Assembly (NCBI RefSeq): GCF_027213645.1
Contig: NZ_JAPWGL010000002.1
Coordinates: 1,026,555 to 1,090,554 of the forward strand
Direction of reading: 5' to 3'
Length of the DNA stretch: 64,000 bases
From: Pedobacter rhodius
Lineage (GTDB): Bacteria; Bacteroidota; Bacteroidia; Sphingobacteriales; Sphingobacteriaceae
The notes beneath the pieces are model-generated. The model was not told the DNA's origin. It saw only the letters and a list, made by a program, of their open reading frames with translations, and searched no databases. The position numbers and the translations under genes are program-made. Position 1 is the first letter of the stretch. Every line of letters starts with the position of its first letter. Shown here one piece after another: positions 1 to 8,420 of this stretch.

Positions 1-865
1 TTTTGGTGGTCATAATCCTTTCGAAAGCTTTTTTGGTGGCGGCGGCGGTCAGCAACGCGGCGGACGCCGTGTAGCTAAAGGTTCTAACCTTCGTATAAAA
101 GTTAAATTAACACTGGAAGAAATTGCGCACGGGGCGGAAAAAAAGATTAAGGTTAATAAACTTATTTCCTGTAAAACCTGTGATGGAACCGGTGCTAAAG
201 ATAAATCATCGGTAAGCACTTGTGGTACCTGTGGTGGCAGCGGACAGGTTCGCCGGGTTACAAATACCATTTTAGGTCAGATGCAAACGGCATCTACCTG
301 CCCTACCTGTAACGGTAGCGGACAACAAATTACGGCTAAGTGTACCATTTGCCATGGCGACGGTGTTGTTCGCGGCGAAGAAACAATTACCATAAATATT
401 CCTGCAGGCGTAAGTGAAGGTATGCAGCTAAGCATGAGCGGTAAGGGAAATTCGGCTCCAAATGGTGGCGTTCCGGGAGATTTAATCATTCTCATAGAAG
501 AGATACCTCACGAAACTTTAAAACGCGAAGGCAACAATATTGTTTACGATTTGCATTTAAGTTTCGTTGATGCGGCTTTAGGCATGAGCATTGAAGTACC
601 AACAATTGACGGAAAGGCAAAAATTAAAATCGATCCGGGTACACAAAGCGGAAAACTTTTGCGCTTAAAAGGAAAAGGCTTACCTGAAGTAAATTCCTAT
701 CACAGAGGGGATGAAATTATTCATTTAAATGTTTGGACGCCTAAGGCCTTAAGCAGCGAAGAACGCAGCATTTTAGAAAAATTACGGGATTCGGCAAACT
801 TTAAGCCACAACCGGGTAAAAATGAAAAAAGCTTTTTCGATAGAATGAAAGAGTATTTCGAATAA
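1..865 (+). CDS. dnaJ: Chaperone protein DnaJ, 3' portion (5' end outside window)
   Basis: Hsp70 co-chaperone that delivers unfolded clients to DnaK. The reading frame is open from base 2, so the J domain lies before the window. What is visible is the end of the Gly/Phe-rich linker, then the cysteine-rich zinc domain with four CxxCxGxG-type repeats (CKTCDGTG, CGTCGGSG, CPTCNGSG, CTICHGDG; bases 170-364), then the C-terminal substrate-binding beta domains. The four complete zinc repeats make this DnaJ proper rather than CbpA. The gene ends just before a strong hairpin terminator. grpE would be expected upstream, outside the window. Confidence 0.96.
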   Translation, partial: FGGHNPFESFFGGGGGQQRGGRRVAKGSNLRIKVKLTLEEIAHGAEKKIKVNKLISCKTCDGTGAKDKSSVSTCGTCGGSGQVRRVTNTILGQMQTASTCPTCNGSGQQITAKCTICHGDGVVRGEETITINIPAGVSEGMQLSMSGKGNSAPNGGVPGDLIILIEEIPHETLKREGNNIVYDLHLSFVDAALGMSIEVPTIDGKAKIKIDPGTQSGKLLRLKGKGLPEVNSYHRGDEIIHLNVWTPKALSSEERSILEKLRDSANFKPQPGKNEKSFFDRMKEYFE

Positions 866-876
866 ATATTTAAAAT

Positions 877-904
877 AAAAACCGATGTGAAAGCATCGGT
901 TTTT
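877..904 (+). terminator. Rho-independent terminator after dnaJ
   Basis: Perfect stem ACCGATG / CATCGGT with a six-base loop, flanked by runs of A on the left and T on the right, eleven bases after the dnaJ stop. The A and T runs extend the stem and would let it work in both directions, so it may also serve the convergent lipoprotein gene. Confidence 0.85.
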
Positions 905-977
905 CTGTTTCTGCTATAGAATTTTAATTAAGCCCATTATTATTTTCACGCGAAAGAATGTGATGAAAATAAGCTGA

Positions 978-1931
978 CTAATTAACAAAAGTATTATAGG
1001 CACTACGCATGTAATCCTGATTTCTAAACAAATTTTCTTCATCATCTTTTGAAATTTTACCTGAGGCCGATGCATTCCTCATGATTTTACGGGCTTCAAT
1101 TAAATATTCATTAAAGCTGTCGTTAAACCTTTTGAAAGCAGAGTCCTTACCAGGATAATCTTTGGCATCAGGCGCATCCATTTCAGTATGTTTTTTATTT
1201 TGCTCAACAAGCTTATCATACGCAGTTTTAATCTTAGATTCAGCAGCTTTGTAGTCATCTGCACTGCCCGTAATTAATTTATTAAATTCCTGTACAGCTT
1301 TCCTGTCATCTTTCAATGCAAAGATGTAATCTTTTAAGGGATGCGATTTTAAGATAATACGCTCGGCATCATCACCAATCGCTTCCAAACGAATTAAAAT
1401 TTTATCATCATAGGTATAGTATTTTTTACTCATGTTATAAATAGAATCAACCAACTGTTTCCCCTTAACACTTTTATCATCTTTAAAATCTTCTGCTCTT
1501 ATATAACTATCCAGCGATTCGTAAGTTTTCTGGATCTTTTCAATAGTCTCTTTTAATCCAATCACATTTTCTTTAAAAAACTTCTGGTCATCACTGTTTA
1601 ATGCCGATGGCGGTGTTTCCGGTTTAATCTTAGACAGGTTAAAAGTTGGTGTCATAAACGGTGTTGTAGCAGATGCGAAAGCAAAAGGGTCTGTTGGATT
1701 TTCAAGTCCTTTATCAATGATATTTAAACTACGCTCCATACTTTTTAAATAACTGTTATTGTTATCTGAATACTTAACCAGTACATTATTGTATTCAATA
1801 ATATCATTAGCTTCCTCTTTATTGGCTTCCGCATATTCAGTTGCAGATTCATCATCCTTTTTATCCTTGTGTTTACAAGAGGCGAAAGCTATAGCAAAAG
1901 CTATGGCGATTAATTTAATTGATAGTTTCAT
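978..1931 (-). CDS. Lipoprotein, DUF3829 (YiiG)-like
   Basis: 317 residues. It starts with a lipoprotein signal peptide whose lipobox is FASC (Cys19), followed by a Lys/Asp/Glu-rich linker. The body is predicted to be alpha-helical, highly charged and without membrane segments, with a pattern I associate with the DUF3829/YiiG family: an opening segment around YNNVLVKY, a central Lys/Asp-rich helix set, and a C-terminal RxFNDxFNEY stretch. It is probably anchored to the inner face of the outer membrane or to the inner membrane. The biochemical role is unknown. It is convergent with dnaJ and stands alone. The family call rests on pattern recognition only. Confidence 0.7.
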   Translation of the reverse strand: MKLSIKLIAIAFAIAFASCKHKDKKDDESATEYAEANKEEANDIIEYNNVLVKYSDNNNSYLKSMERSLNIIDKGLENPTDPFAFASATTPFMTPTFNLSKIKPETPPSALNSDDQKFFKENVIGLKETIEKIQKTYESLDSYIRAEDFKDDKSVKGKQLVDSIYNMSKKYYTYDDKILIRLEAIGDDAERIILKSHPLKDYIFALKDDRKAVQEFNKLITGSADDYKAAESKIKTAYDKLVEQNKKHTEMDAPDAKDYPGKDSAFKRFNDSFNEYLIEARKIMRNASASGKISKDDEENLFRNQDYMRSAYNTFVN

Positions 1932-2168
1932 CTTTTAATTTTACGTTAATAATAGCTGATTCAAATGCAAAACAAATAAGCTTGTAACAAGATTAAAGGA
2001 AAATGGTTTGGAAATTAAAATAATAGACTGACTGCAAGCTATTTGCCTGTAAAAAACAACAGATTACTGTTTTGAAAACGGCTTAACTCATAGCCATGTG
2101 CATGGGATTCTTTTAAAATTTATGTAACCTTTTCTGTATTTTGTGTACTAATAAACAAAACTTTAACT

Positions 2169-3065
2169 ATGCTAAGTGTAAGAAATATTGTGAAACAATA
2201 TGCAGGTCATCGTGCACTCGATGACGTTAGCCTCGAAGTTGAACAGGGAAAGATTTTTGGTCTTCTCGGGCCTAATGGCGCAGGCAAAACCTCACTAATC
2301 AGAATTATAACGCAAATTACTGCGCCCGATAGCGGAGAAGTTATTTTTAATGGTCAAAAACTTAATTCTAATCACATCAATCAGATTGGCTACTTACCTG
2401 AGGAACGCGGCTTATATAAAAAAATGGAAATTGGCGAACAGGTTTTGTATTTAGCTAAGCTTAAAGGATTGAGTACTGCAGAAGCCACAAAACGGATAAA
2501 ATATTGGTTTGATAAACTCAATATCGGCAGCTGGTGGAATAAGAAGGTAGAAGATTTAAGTAAAGGAATGCAGCAAAAAGTACAATTTCTAGCCACTATA
2601 ATTCACAATCCCGAATTAATTATCCTTGATGAACCATTCTCTGGATTTGACCCGGTAAATGCAGATTTAATTAAAAATGAAATCCTGGAATTAAATGCAA
2701 AAGGCACAACCTTTATTTTTTCTACGCACAGAATGGAAAGCGTTGAAGAACTTTGTGATAATATTGCACTGATAGATAAATCTAAAAAGATTTTGGATGG
2801 TGCTGTCGTTGATATAAAAGCATCATACCGAAATAACACCTATCGTATTGAATTTAATGGTGATGATAATTTTGATAACAGTAATTTATTTGATGTATTG
2901 GAGAAAAGCGACGTAAAGGATGGTAAATGTATAAAGTTTAAGCTCAAAGGAAATTATACGGCGAACGATGCATTGGCATACATGATTTCTAAAGTTAACA
3001 TAAATCACTTTGCCGAAGTAATTCCAAGCATGAATGATATTTTTATTGAACATGTTAAAAGATAG
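2169..3065 (+). CDS. ABC transporter ATP-binding protein (NatA-like)
   Basis: 298-residue ATPase of an ABC-2 type exporter. Visible motifs are Walker A GPNGAGKT near residue 34, the Q-loop/LPEERGLY segment, the signature LSKGMQQKV, Walker B LIILDEP and the switch His in STHRMES. The last 80 residues match the DUF4162-type C-terminal extension found on NatA/EcsA-like ATPases. It is separated from the downstream permease by three bases, so the two form one transcription unit and one transporter. Substrate unknown; sodium or peptide extrusion are family precedents only. Confidence 0.9.
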   Translation: MLSVRNIVKQYAGHRALDDVSLEVEQGKIFGLLGPNGAGKTSLIRIITQITAPDSGEVIFNGQKLNSNHINQIGYLPEERGLYKKMEIGEQVLYLAKLKGLSTAEATKRIKYWFDKLNIGSWWNKKVEDLSKGMQQKVQFLATIIHNPELIILDEPFSGFDPVNADLIKNEILELNAKGTTFIFSTHRMESVEELCDNIALIDKSKKILDGAVVDIKASYRNNTYRIEFNGDDNFDNSNLFDVLEKSDVKDGKCIKFKLKGNYTANDALAYMISKVNINHFAEVIPSMNDIFIEHVKR

Positions 3066-3068
3066 GTT

Positions 3069-4409
3069 ATGAATAAGATTTTACTAATCATAAAAAGAGA
3101 ATATTTATCAAGGGTTAAGAAGAAATCATTCCTGATTATGACTTTTTTAACCCCCTTAATTATCGCCGGATTTTATGGATTGATAATTTACTTTTCCATT
3201 AAGGGCATTAATGACAAAACCGATAAAGTTGCCGTTATCAATGAAAATAAAACCTTAACAGAAAAACTGGCATCGAACAAAAATGTAACCTATGAATATG
3301 TCGATAAATCATTCGAAAATTTAAAGAAAAATTTAAATAAGAGTGATTATGACTACATTTTATACCTGCCTGATTTTAATATAGACAAACCAGAAGGCAT
3401 CGAACTAATTGGCACAAAACAAGCCGGCTTAACGCTGGATGGAAGAATTTCCGACTCGATTGAAGATTTAATCCGCGATTATAAACTTAAGAAATCGGGC
3501 ATCTCGCAAACAGATTTGGATAACCTTAAAAGTAAGGTAAGTATTCTCACGAAAAAAATAGGCAATACAGGCAAGGAGGAAAACAGCAGTGCAGGCGCAA
3601 GTACCATTATTGCTTTTGTAGCGGGCGTACTCATGTTTATGTTTATAATGCTTTATGGCGTACAGGTAATGCGTGGTGTAATCGAAGAAAAAACGAGCAG
3701 GATTATAGAAATTATGATTTCATCAGTTAAGCCATTCCAGCTGATGATGGGAAAAATTATTGGTATTGCAATGGTTGGTTTAACACAGTTTTTATTGTGG
3801 ATTATACTCACATTTTCGATTTCAGCGTTAGCCGTCAGCATTTTCGTGAGTAAAGAAGATGCAAAGAAAATTGTTGCATCAAGTTCGCAGGTTACCGGTA
3901 CAAATCCGGGGACCCAGCAATTTCAGGCAGCCGCCAGGAGTGATAGCCCTTTTGGAAACGTACAAAAAAGTCTTGAAAACCTCGATTTAGGTAAAATTAT
4001 AGCGGTTTTTGTGTTTTACTTTTTAGGTGGCTACCTTTTCTATAGTGCATTGTACGCCGCTATTGGCTCTGCGGTAGACAGTGAAACGGAAACCCAGCAA
4101 TTTATGATGCCCGTAATGATGCCGTTGCTTTTAGGTTATGCGCTATCGTTAAGCGTTGTTACCAACGATCCTTATGGTAACGTGGCATTCTGGCTTTCGA
4201 TGATTCCCTTTACTGCGCCTATCGCCATGGTAGTTCGTTTGCCTTATGGCGTACCGGGCTGGGAACTGGCCTTATCAATGGCCATCTTAATTATAGGTTT
4301 TATCGGAACGGTTTGGTTTGCCGCAAGAATTTATCGTGTAGGTATCTTAATGTATGGTAAAAAGGCTAGTTTTAAAGAAATGGTGAAATGGTTTTGGTAT
4401 AAAGGCTAA
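3069..4409 (+). CDS. ABC-2 type transporter permease (NatB-like)
   Basis: 446-residue permease partner of the preceding ATPase. An N-terminal membrane segment (about residues 22-44) is followed by a roughly 130-residue extracytoplasmic domain, then a bundle of about five membrane helices (residues 178-430). The conserved cytoplasmic stretch EEKTSRIIEIMISSVKPFQL is the hallmark of the ABC2_membrane_3/NatB group, where it contacts the ATPase. An insertion rich in Ser/Gln/Thr (about residues 275-305) lies between two helices. The substrate cannot be read from sequence. Confidence 0.88.
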   Translation: MNKILLIIKREYLSRVKKKSFLIMTFLTPLIIAGFYGLIIYFSIKGINDKTDKVAVINENKTLTEKLASNKNVTYEYVDKSFENLKKNLNKSDYDYILYLPDFNIDKPEGIELIGTKQAGLTLDGRISDSIEDLIRDYKLKKSGISQTDLDNLKSKVSILTKKIGNTGKEENSSAGASTIIAFVAGVLMFMFIMLYGVQVMRGVIEEKTSRIIEIMISSVKPFQLMMGKIIGIAMVGLTQFLLWIILTFSISALAVSIFVSKEDAKKIVASSSQVTGTNPGTQQFQAAARSDSPFGNVQKSLENLDLGKIIAVFVFYFLGGYLFYSALYAAIGSAVDSETETQQFMMPVMMPLLLGYALSLSVVTNDPYGNVAFWLSMIPFTAPIAMVVRLPYGVPGWELALSMAILIIGFIGTVWFAARIYRVGILMYGKKASFKEMVKWFWYKG

Positions 4410-4477
4410 TTCAAATAGATTGATAAAATCTGTAGGCCATTTAAAATTTACCCCGATATTTATTCAAAAAAATCAAT

Positions 4478-5392
4478 ATGCGTGTTGCTGTTATCGATTT
4501 AGGCACAAATACTTTTCATCTGCTTATTGCTGAACCGAAGGGTAAAGATTTTGAAATCCTTTATAAAACAAATGTTCCGGTAAAACTTGGGGAAGGGCGG
4601 ATAAACGATAATTTAATTATTCCCGTAGCTTTCGAAAGAGGCATTTCTACTTTAAAGGACTTCAGGAAAACAATTGAAGAGTATCAGGTTGATAAAGTGC
4701 GGGCAACTGCTACCTCTGCAGTTCGAAGTGCAGAAAATGGAAAAGATTTTGTTTTGGCAGCTAAAGAACAGGCAAACATTCAGATTGAAATTATAACCGG
4801 CGATGAAGAAGCTTCTTCAATTTACGAAGGTGTTAAGTTAAGTGGCGCCATCAACGATTTATCGCTGATTATGGATATTGGCGGGGGAAGTGTCGAATTT
4901 ATTCTATGTGATACAGAAAAATTAATCTGGAAGAAAAGCTATAATATCGGGGCAGCACGTTTAATGCAGCAATTTTTTAAATCAGACCCAATTGCAGATG
5001 ATGAAAAACATGCTATCCTAAACCACATTCAAAACCAGCTTACAGATTTATTTGAGATTTGTGAGCAGCATCAGCCTGAAGTATTGATAGGTTCTGCAGG
5101 TGCCTTTGAAACTTTTGCAGAATTAATTATAAAGAAGAAGCATCAATCTATAGATATTGCTTTAGCAAAAACTTATTCGTTTAATTTTAATGAATATATT
5201 GAAACGACCTTAAAATTAATTAATGCTACGCATGATGAAAGAGCCGAAATGCCCGGAATGATTCCTTTGCGCATTGATATGAGTGTGATAGCTGCCCTTA
5301 TCACGAACTATATAATGGGCAGACTGAAAATCAATAAATTAATTCTATCTACTTACGATTTAAAAATGGGAGTGTTATCGGCTTTATTGTAA
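4478..5392 (+). CDS. Ppx/GppA family phosphatase (exopolyphosphatase-like)
   Basis: 304 residues, the length of the short Ppx/GppA class that lacks the C-terminal HD-like domain of E. coli Ppx. It belongs to the ASKHA actin-like fold: the N-terminal phosphate loop is VIDLGTNTFHLL and the second is MDIGGGSVEFIL (about residue 131). In characterised members the reaction is hydrolysis of terminal phosphate from polyphosphate or of pppGpp. It is monocistronic, followed by a repeat-rich spacer. Confidence 0.87.
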   Translation: MRVAVIDLGTNTFHLLIAEPKGKDFEILYKTNVPVKLGEGRINDNLIIPVAFERGISTLKDFRKTIEEYQVDKVRATATSAVRSAENGKDFVLAAKEQANIQIEIITGDEEASSIYEGVKLSGAINDLSLIMDIGGGSVEFILCDTEKLIWKKSYNIGAARLMQQFFKSDPIADDEKHAILNHIQNQLTDLFEICEQHQPEVLIGSAGAFETFAELIIKKKHQSIDIALAKTYSFNFNEYIETTLKLINATHDERAEMPGMIPLRIDMSVIAALITNYIMGRLKINKLILSTYDLKMGVLSALL

Positions 5393-5871
5393 TATATAAG
5401 TTAATTGAATAAGATTGCTTCGTCGTTCCTCCTCGCAAGGACGACCTTTCGAGAACGTATTGCAAACTGAAGTATAGGATTGTGCATTGGAGTGAAGCCC
5501 GCCTGCGGTCAATGTCATTGAGTTACTTATCTTTATGTCAGTCTAAGAACTAATTTATTTCATAAAAATCAATATAAATGACATCGTCATTTCGAGCGAA
5601 GCCGGGAAATCTTTGTATGTAAAAAAATCAAATTCAAAGATCTCTCCATTTCGCTGCGCTTCAGTCGAGATGACGACTTTTTTTGGATCTGTCAATGATA
5701 GCCTGTGAAGACCTTTTTGTAATCAAAAACAAAAAATATTTGTCCTTCGACAAGCTTAGGATGATAATTATTTTTTTTGTTATCTCCTTAACTTAATTAC
5801 ATTGCGCCTGCGTTGGAGTGAAGCAATCTATTTTATAACATACCAATTTAATAATCAAAATCAGGTTATTT
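5393..5871. repeat. Repeat-rich intergenic spacer
   Basis: No gene is supported in these 479 bases. The spacer holds a truncated copy of the GATTGCTTCGT...CGCAAGGACGAC repeat (5413-5445), a long imperfect palindrome (5584-5676), and a TTCGACAAGCTTAGGAT fragment (about 5746-5763). The pieces resemble the dispersed intergenic palindromes typical of this lineage. Confidence 0.7.
5584..5676. repeat. Long imperfect palindromic repeat
   Basis: The outer arms TCGTCATTTCGAGCGAAGC (5584-5602) and the complement of GCTTCAGTCGAGATGACGA differ at three of 19 positions. Inner arms around AAATCTTTG and CAAAGATCTCT also pair. Total hairpin is about 93 bases. A sequence that continues from its right arm (AAAGTCGTC and GGCTATCATT in complement) recurs near 63840, so it is a dispersed element. 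Confidence 0.75.
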
Positions 5872-6441
5872 CTAAGCCTTAGTCAGTCTCAATAGTTCCT
5901 TATAAAGTTTTTCCGTAGGCAAACCCATTACGTTTGTATAAGAACCATTAATCTTCTCAACCACTACAATTCCCCACCAATCCTGTACGCCATAGCTGCC
6001 TGCTTTATCATAGGGCTTGTAATTATCGATGTAAAAGTCAATTTCAGCGGACGTAACTGATTTGCAGGTTACTTCGGTAACGTCATAGAATGAATGAATT
6101 TTATCGCCCTTAACAAGGGTCACCCCTGTATAAACTTCATGTTTAGAACCCGATAATTTCTTTAACATCTCCTGTGCATGGCCCCTGTGTTCAGGTTTAC
6201 CTAAAATTTCTCCATTTAAGGCAACTATTGTGTCGGCTGTAATTACAATTTCATCTTCAGCTTTAAATGCTTTAGCTTTTTTTTCGGAGATGTAAACCGC
6301 AATTTCTGCAGGACTTAATCCTTCGGGATAACTTTCATCAATGTCTTTTAATTCAACTTTAAAATTTAAGCCCATCAATTGTAAAAGTTCCTGGCGGCGG
6401 GGAGATTTAGAGGCAAGTATAATTGGGGTATTCTGAAGCAT
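5872..6441 (-). CDS. maf: Maf-like nucleoside triphosphate pyrophosphatase
   Basis: 189 residues, full length for the family. Maf proteins hydrolyse dTTP, UTP or modified nucleotides to the monophosphate plus pyrophosphate. The N-terminal ASKSPRRQELL motif binds phosphate, ITADTIV carries the catalytic Asp, and KLSGSKHEVYTGVTL and KAGSYGVQDWWG are the other conserved blocks. The QDWWG pattern points to the dTTP/UTPase (YhdE-like) subgroup. The gene is followed by the repeat-rich spacer and preceded by a terminator, so it is likely transcribed alone. Confidence 0.92.
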   Translation of the reverse strand: MLQNTPIILASKSPRRQELLQLMGLNFKVELKDIDESYPEGLSPAEIAVYISEKKAKAFKAEDEIVITADTIVALNGEILGKPEHRGHAQEMLKKLSGSKHEVYTGVTLVKGDKIHSFYDVTEVTCKSVTSAEIDFYIDNYKPYDKAGSYGVQDWWGIVVVEKINGSYTNVMGLPTEKLYKELLRLTKA

Positions 6442-6460
6442 TTAAATATAATTTTCCGCT

Positions 6461-6499
6461 AAAATAACAAAAGCGGCTTGAAGCCGCTTTTGTTATTTT
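6461..6499 (-). terminator. Terminator hairpin between the LTXXQ gene and maf
   Basis: Near-perfect inverted repeat AAAATAACAAAAGCGGCTT / AAGCCGCTTTTGTTATTTT separated by one base. The GC core AGCGGCTT is followed on the minus strand by a T run, as expected for a terminator of the minus-strand gene ending at 6519. Confidence 0.85.
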
Positions 6500-6518
6500 A
6501 TTTATTTTAAAAAATGAA

Positions 6519-6905
6519 TTATTGGCCACCACCCTGCATACGGGCTTCCATTGCTTTTTTACGTTCTTCAAGTAAAGCCTTGAAAGCTGGTTTTTGTTCA
6601 GCAGTTAAAACAGCATCAATTTTAGTGTTGGTTTCATCGTTCATTTTTGTCATTTTCTCTCTCATGCCCGACATATCGCCACCAGCTGCTTCTCTTGCTT
6701 TAGCCATTTCAGCACCCTGAGCCGTGTAAATAGCCAAAACTTTTGTTTTTTGTTCATCGCTAAGCTTTAATTTTTCAGCCAGCATATCGGTACTTCTTTT
6801 TGCTCTTTCCTCTGGCGTACCGCCCATACGTCCGCCACCTTGCTGCGCATTTGCATAAGTTATTACTGAGAATAACAAAGCACAAATCATCATTAATTTT
6901 TTCAT
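6519..6905 (-). CDS. Small exported LTXXQ/Spy-like protein
   Basis: 128 residues from the ATG at 6905. This start gives a clean signal peptide (MKKLMMICALLFSVITYANAQ), whereas the longer open frame begins with an unlikely charged stretch. The mature protein opens with a Gly-rich segment, then KLSDEQKTKVLAIYTAQ and VLTAEQKPAFKALLEER: two LTxxQ-like helices of the Spy/CpxP fold, separated by a Met/Lys-rich segment, ending in a QGGGQ tail. Spy-type proteins are periplasmic ATP-independent chaperones. A stress role is inference. Confidence 0.8.
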   Translation of the reverse strand: MKKLMMICALLFSVITYANAQQGGGRMGGTPEERAKRSTDMLAEKLKLSDEQKTKVLAIYTAQGAEMAKAREAAGGDMSGMREKMTKMNDETNTKIDAVLTAEQKPAFKALLEERKKAMEARMQGGGQ

Positions 6906-7078
6906 GTTTTTTGTTTTTTTGTTTCGAACAATTAAATGCTCAATTTTTGGTTGAATTTTAGACTGGTTTGAATACAAAAAAAGTTAAAAGTTTAATTACG
7001 CTATGTAACTTAACCGTTGCAATCAGTATAATCATTACAACCTGTTAAGTAAAAGCAAATTATTCAAAAATTTATAGC

Positions 7079-7642
7079 TTATTTGCCGGAATCGGCAGCG
7101 ATTGGATTTTCATCATGCCATTTGCCCTGAATTTTCATCACTTTCTCAATGACATCTCGAACGGCTGTTTTACCGCCATTATAAGGGGAAATGAATTTAG
7201 AGATAGCTTTAATCTCCTCAACGGCATCGGCGGGGCAAGTTGGTAAACCAACCAGTTTCATTACTTTTAAATCAGGAATGTCATCGCCCATGTAAAGTAC
7301 TTCTTCTGCGGTAATGCTTTTATCAGAAAGGAATTTATTAAAAATCTCTACTTTATCTCCCGCAGCTAAAAAAACATCTTTAATGCCGAGATTAAAGAAT
7401 CTTTTTCGCATTGCTATGCCATCTCCTCCCGAAATTATACATACGTTATAGCCACGTTTTACGGCTAATTGCATCGCATAACCATCTTTGATATTAAAAG
7501 TACGAAGCGATTGTCCGTTATCAGTTACCTGAACAGAACCATCTGTTAAAACACCGTCGACATCAAAAATGAAGGTAGTTATTATCCCTAAATCCCCTAA
7601 AGGGGACTTTTTCCAACCATAGCTTGTGCTAGCATGCTCCAT
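7079..7642 (-). CDS. kdsC: KdsC-like HAD phosphatase (KDO 8-phosphate phosphatase)
   Basis: 187 residues of the HAD-IIIA family. The DxD nucleophile motif is FIFDVDGVLTDG, the second motif is CIISGG, and YMGDDIPDLKVM carries the acidic motif. The C-terminal GGKTAVRDVIEKVM is typical of KDO-8-P phosphatases, which make KDO for lipopolysaccharide. The first 20 or so residues are unusual: SPLGDLG is encoded by an intergenic-type palindrome arm (7585-7612), and the partner arm lies just outside the start codon. No other ATG precedes the catalytic domain, so the start at 7642 is kept. kdsA and kdsB are not in the window. Confidence 0.88.
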   Translation of the reverse strand: MEHASTSYGWKKSPLGDLGIITTFIFDVDGVLTDGSVQVTDNGQSLRTFNIKDGYAMQLAVKRGYNVCIISGGDGIAMRKRFFNLGIKDVFLAAGDKVEIFNKFLSDKSITAEEVLYMGDDIPDLKVMKLVGLPTCPADAVEEIKAISKFISPYNGGKTAVRDVIEKVMKIQGKWHDENPIAADSGK

Positions 7643-7680
7643 GTTTTCTTATGTAAACTCCCATTTAGGGGTTGGGGGTT
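7585..7680. repeat. Imperfect inverted repeat spanning the kdsC start
   Basis: The left arm carries AATCCCCTAAAGGGGACTTT (7591-7610). The right arm, read in complement, is AACCCCTAAATGGGAGTTT (about 7657-7675). The arms are about 45 bases apart. The left arm is translated as part of KdsC; the right arm reaches the stop codon of iscX. It resembles the CCCCTAAAGGGG-type repeats common between genes in this group of bacteria. Confidence 0.7.
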
Positions 7681-7921
7681 ATTGATTATCTCTCCATTCA
7701 TACACCCAGGCAGATTGAATTTGTTCCAAATGCCCTTCGCTACTTTCTTCGCGGGTTCCTTTAAAGTTCGGCAACTCCAACACCCACTCTAATAAATCCG
7801 TAAAACGGATACGGTATATTTTAGTTTCACCAAATTCATCGCCAAACTTTTCATACAATGACATTGCAATATCTTCGTAATCGTTCCAGTAAAAGGGTAA
7901 GGCAAATTTATCGTTATTCAT
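7679..7921 (-). CDS. iscX: IscX-like Fe-S cluster assembly protein
   Basis: 80 residues. The pattern W-x-DYEDIAMSLYEKF, then RIRFTDLLEWVLELPNFKG and a C-terminal AWVYEWRD matches IscX (YfhJ), a small acidic regulator that binds the cysteine desulfurase IscS and iron. The conserved RFTDxxxW core is intact. It lies on the same strand as the ISC-type ferredoxin upstream, as in proteobacterial isc operons, though the 127-base gap holds GGTTAATTGTT-type repeats and other genes of the isc set are absent here. Confidence 0.82.
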   Translation of the reverse strand: MNNDKFALPFYWNDYEDIAMSLYEKFGDEFGETKIYRIRFTDLLEWVLELPNFKGTREESSEGHLEQIQSAWVYEWRDNQ

Positions 7922-8048
7922 GTTTTTGTTATTGTTAAACTGTTGAATTGGTTAATTGTTAAATCGGTTAATCGGATAAAGACTTTTGAGTTAAAGGCTT
8001 AATTAATGCCTCTATTTCTTCGAACTCCCGACTAAAGACTCCTGACTT
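7922..8048. repeat. GTTAATTG and GACTCCTGACT-type short repeats
   Basis: Spacer between iscX and ferredoxin built of short direct repeats (TTGTTAAACTG, TTGGTTAATTGTTAAATCGGTTAATCGG) and a GACTAAAGACTCCTGACTTTT stretch. The same GGTTAATTGTT unit is abundant at 50396-50678. Confidence 0.55.
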
Positions 8049-8381
8049 TTAATGGCCCATAAAATCTGATTGATCAGGAATGGTTACTTCGATATCGCCA
8101 TTGATAACCACACACTGACAACCTAACCGGGATGTAATTCTTGGGCGTACTGCCCTATCGATAAAATCTTCTTCTTTATCAGAAATTTCTTCGATATTAT
8201 CCATACCCTTAGTTACGTAAACATGGCAGGTACTGCAGCCGCAAACACCACCGCAGTTGTGTTGTAATTCGATTCCGTTATCAAGACAAACATCTAAAAC
8301 AGATTCTCCGGCAGCAATAGGCAATTCTACTGATTCGTGATCTGCTTCTTCAAAATTTATTTTAAGTTTAAAAATGCTCAT
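8049..8381 (-). CDS. fdx: 2Fe-2S ferredoxin, ISC/adrenodoxin type
   Basis: 110 residues from the ATG at 8381. The cluster ligands are in HNCGGVCGCSTCHV, with the fourth Cys in GCQCVV: the C-x5-C-x2-C...C spacing of ISC ferredoxin, which feeds electrons to Fe-S cluster assembly. The ATG start is preferred over the in-frame TTG twelve bases upstream because that TTG lies within a perfect -7 promoter box. iscX is downstream on the same strand and hscA is elsewhere in the window, so ISC parts are scattered in this genome. Confidence 0.92.
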   Translation of the reverse strand: MSIFKLKINFEEADHESVELPIAAGESVLDVCLDNGIELQHNCGGVCGCSTCHVYVTKGMDNIEEISDKEEDFIDRAVRPRITSRLGCQCVVINGDIEVTIPDQSDFMGH

Positions 8382-8390
8382 AATATTCTG

Positions 8391-8398
8391 CAAAAGTA
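8391..8398 (-). promoter_or_regulatory. -7 box TACTTTTG for the ferredoxin gene
   Basis: Perfect match on the minus strand to the Bacteroidota TAnnTTTG -7 element, nine bases before the ATG at 8381. It overlaps the alternative TTG start and so decides for the ATG. No clear -33 TTG was identified. Confidence 0.6.
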
Positions 8399-8420
8399 AT
8401 AAGCAAAAGCGGCAATTGTA

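Noticed and set aside
5393..5871. CRISPR array in the repeat-rich spacer
   Set aside because: Repeats are palindromic fragments of different families without regular spacing or unique spacers.
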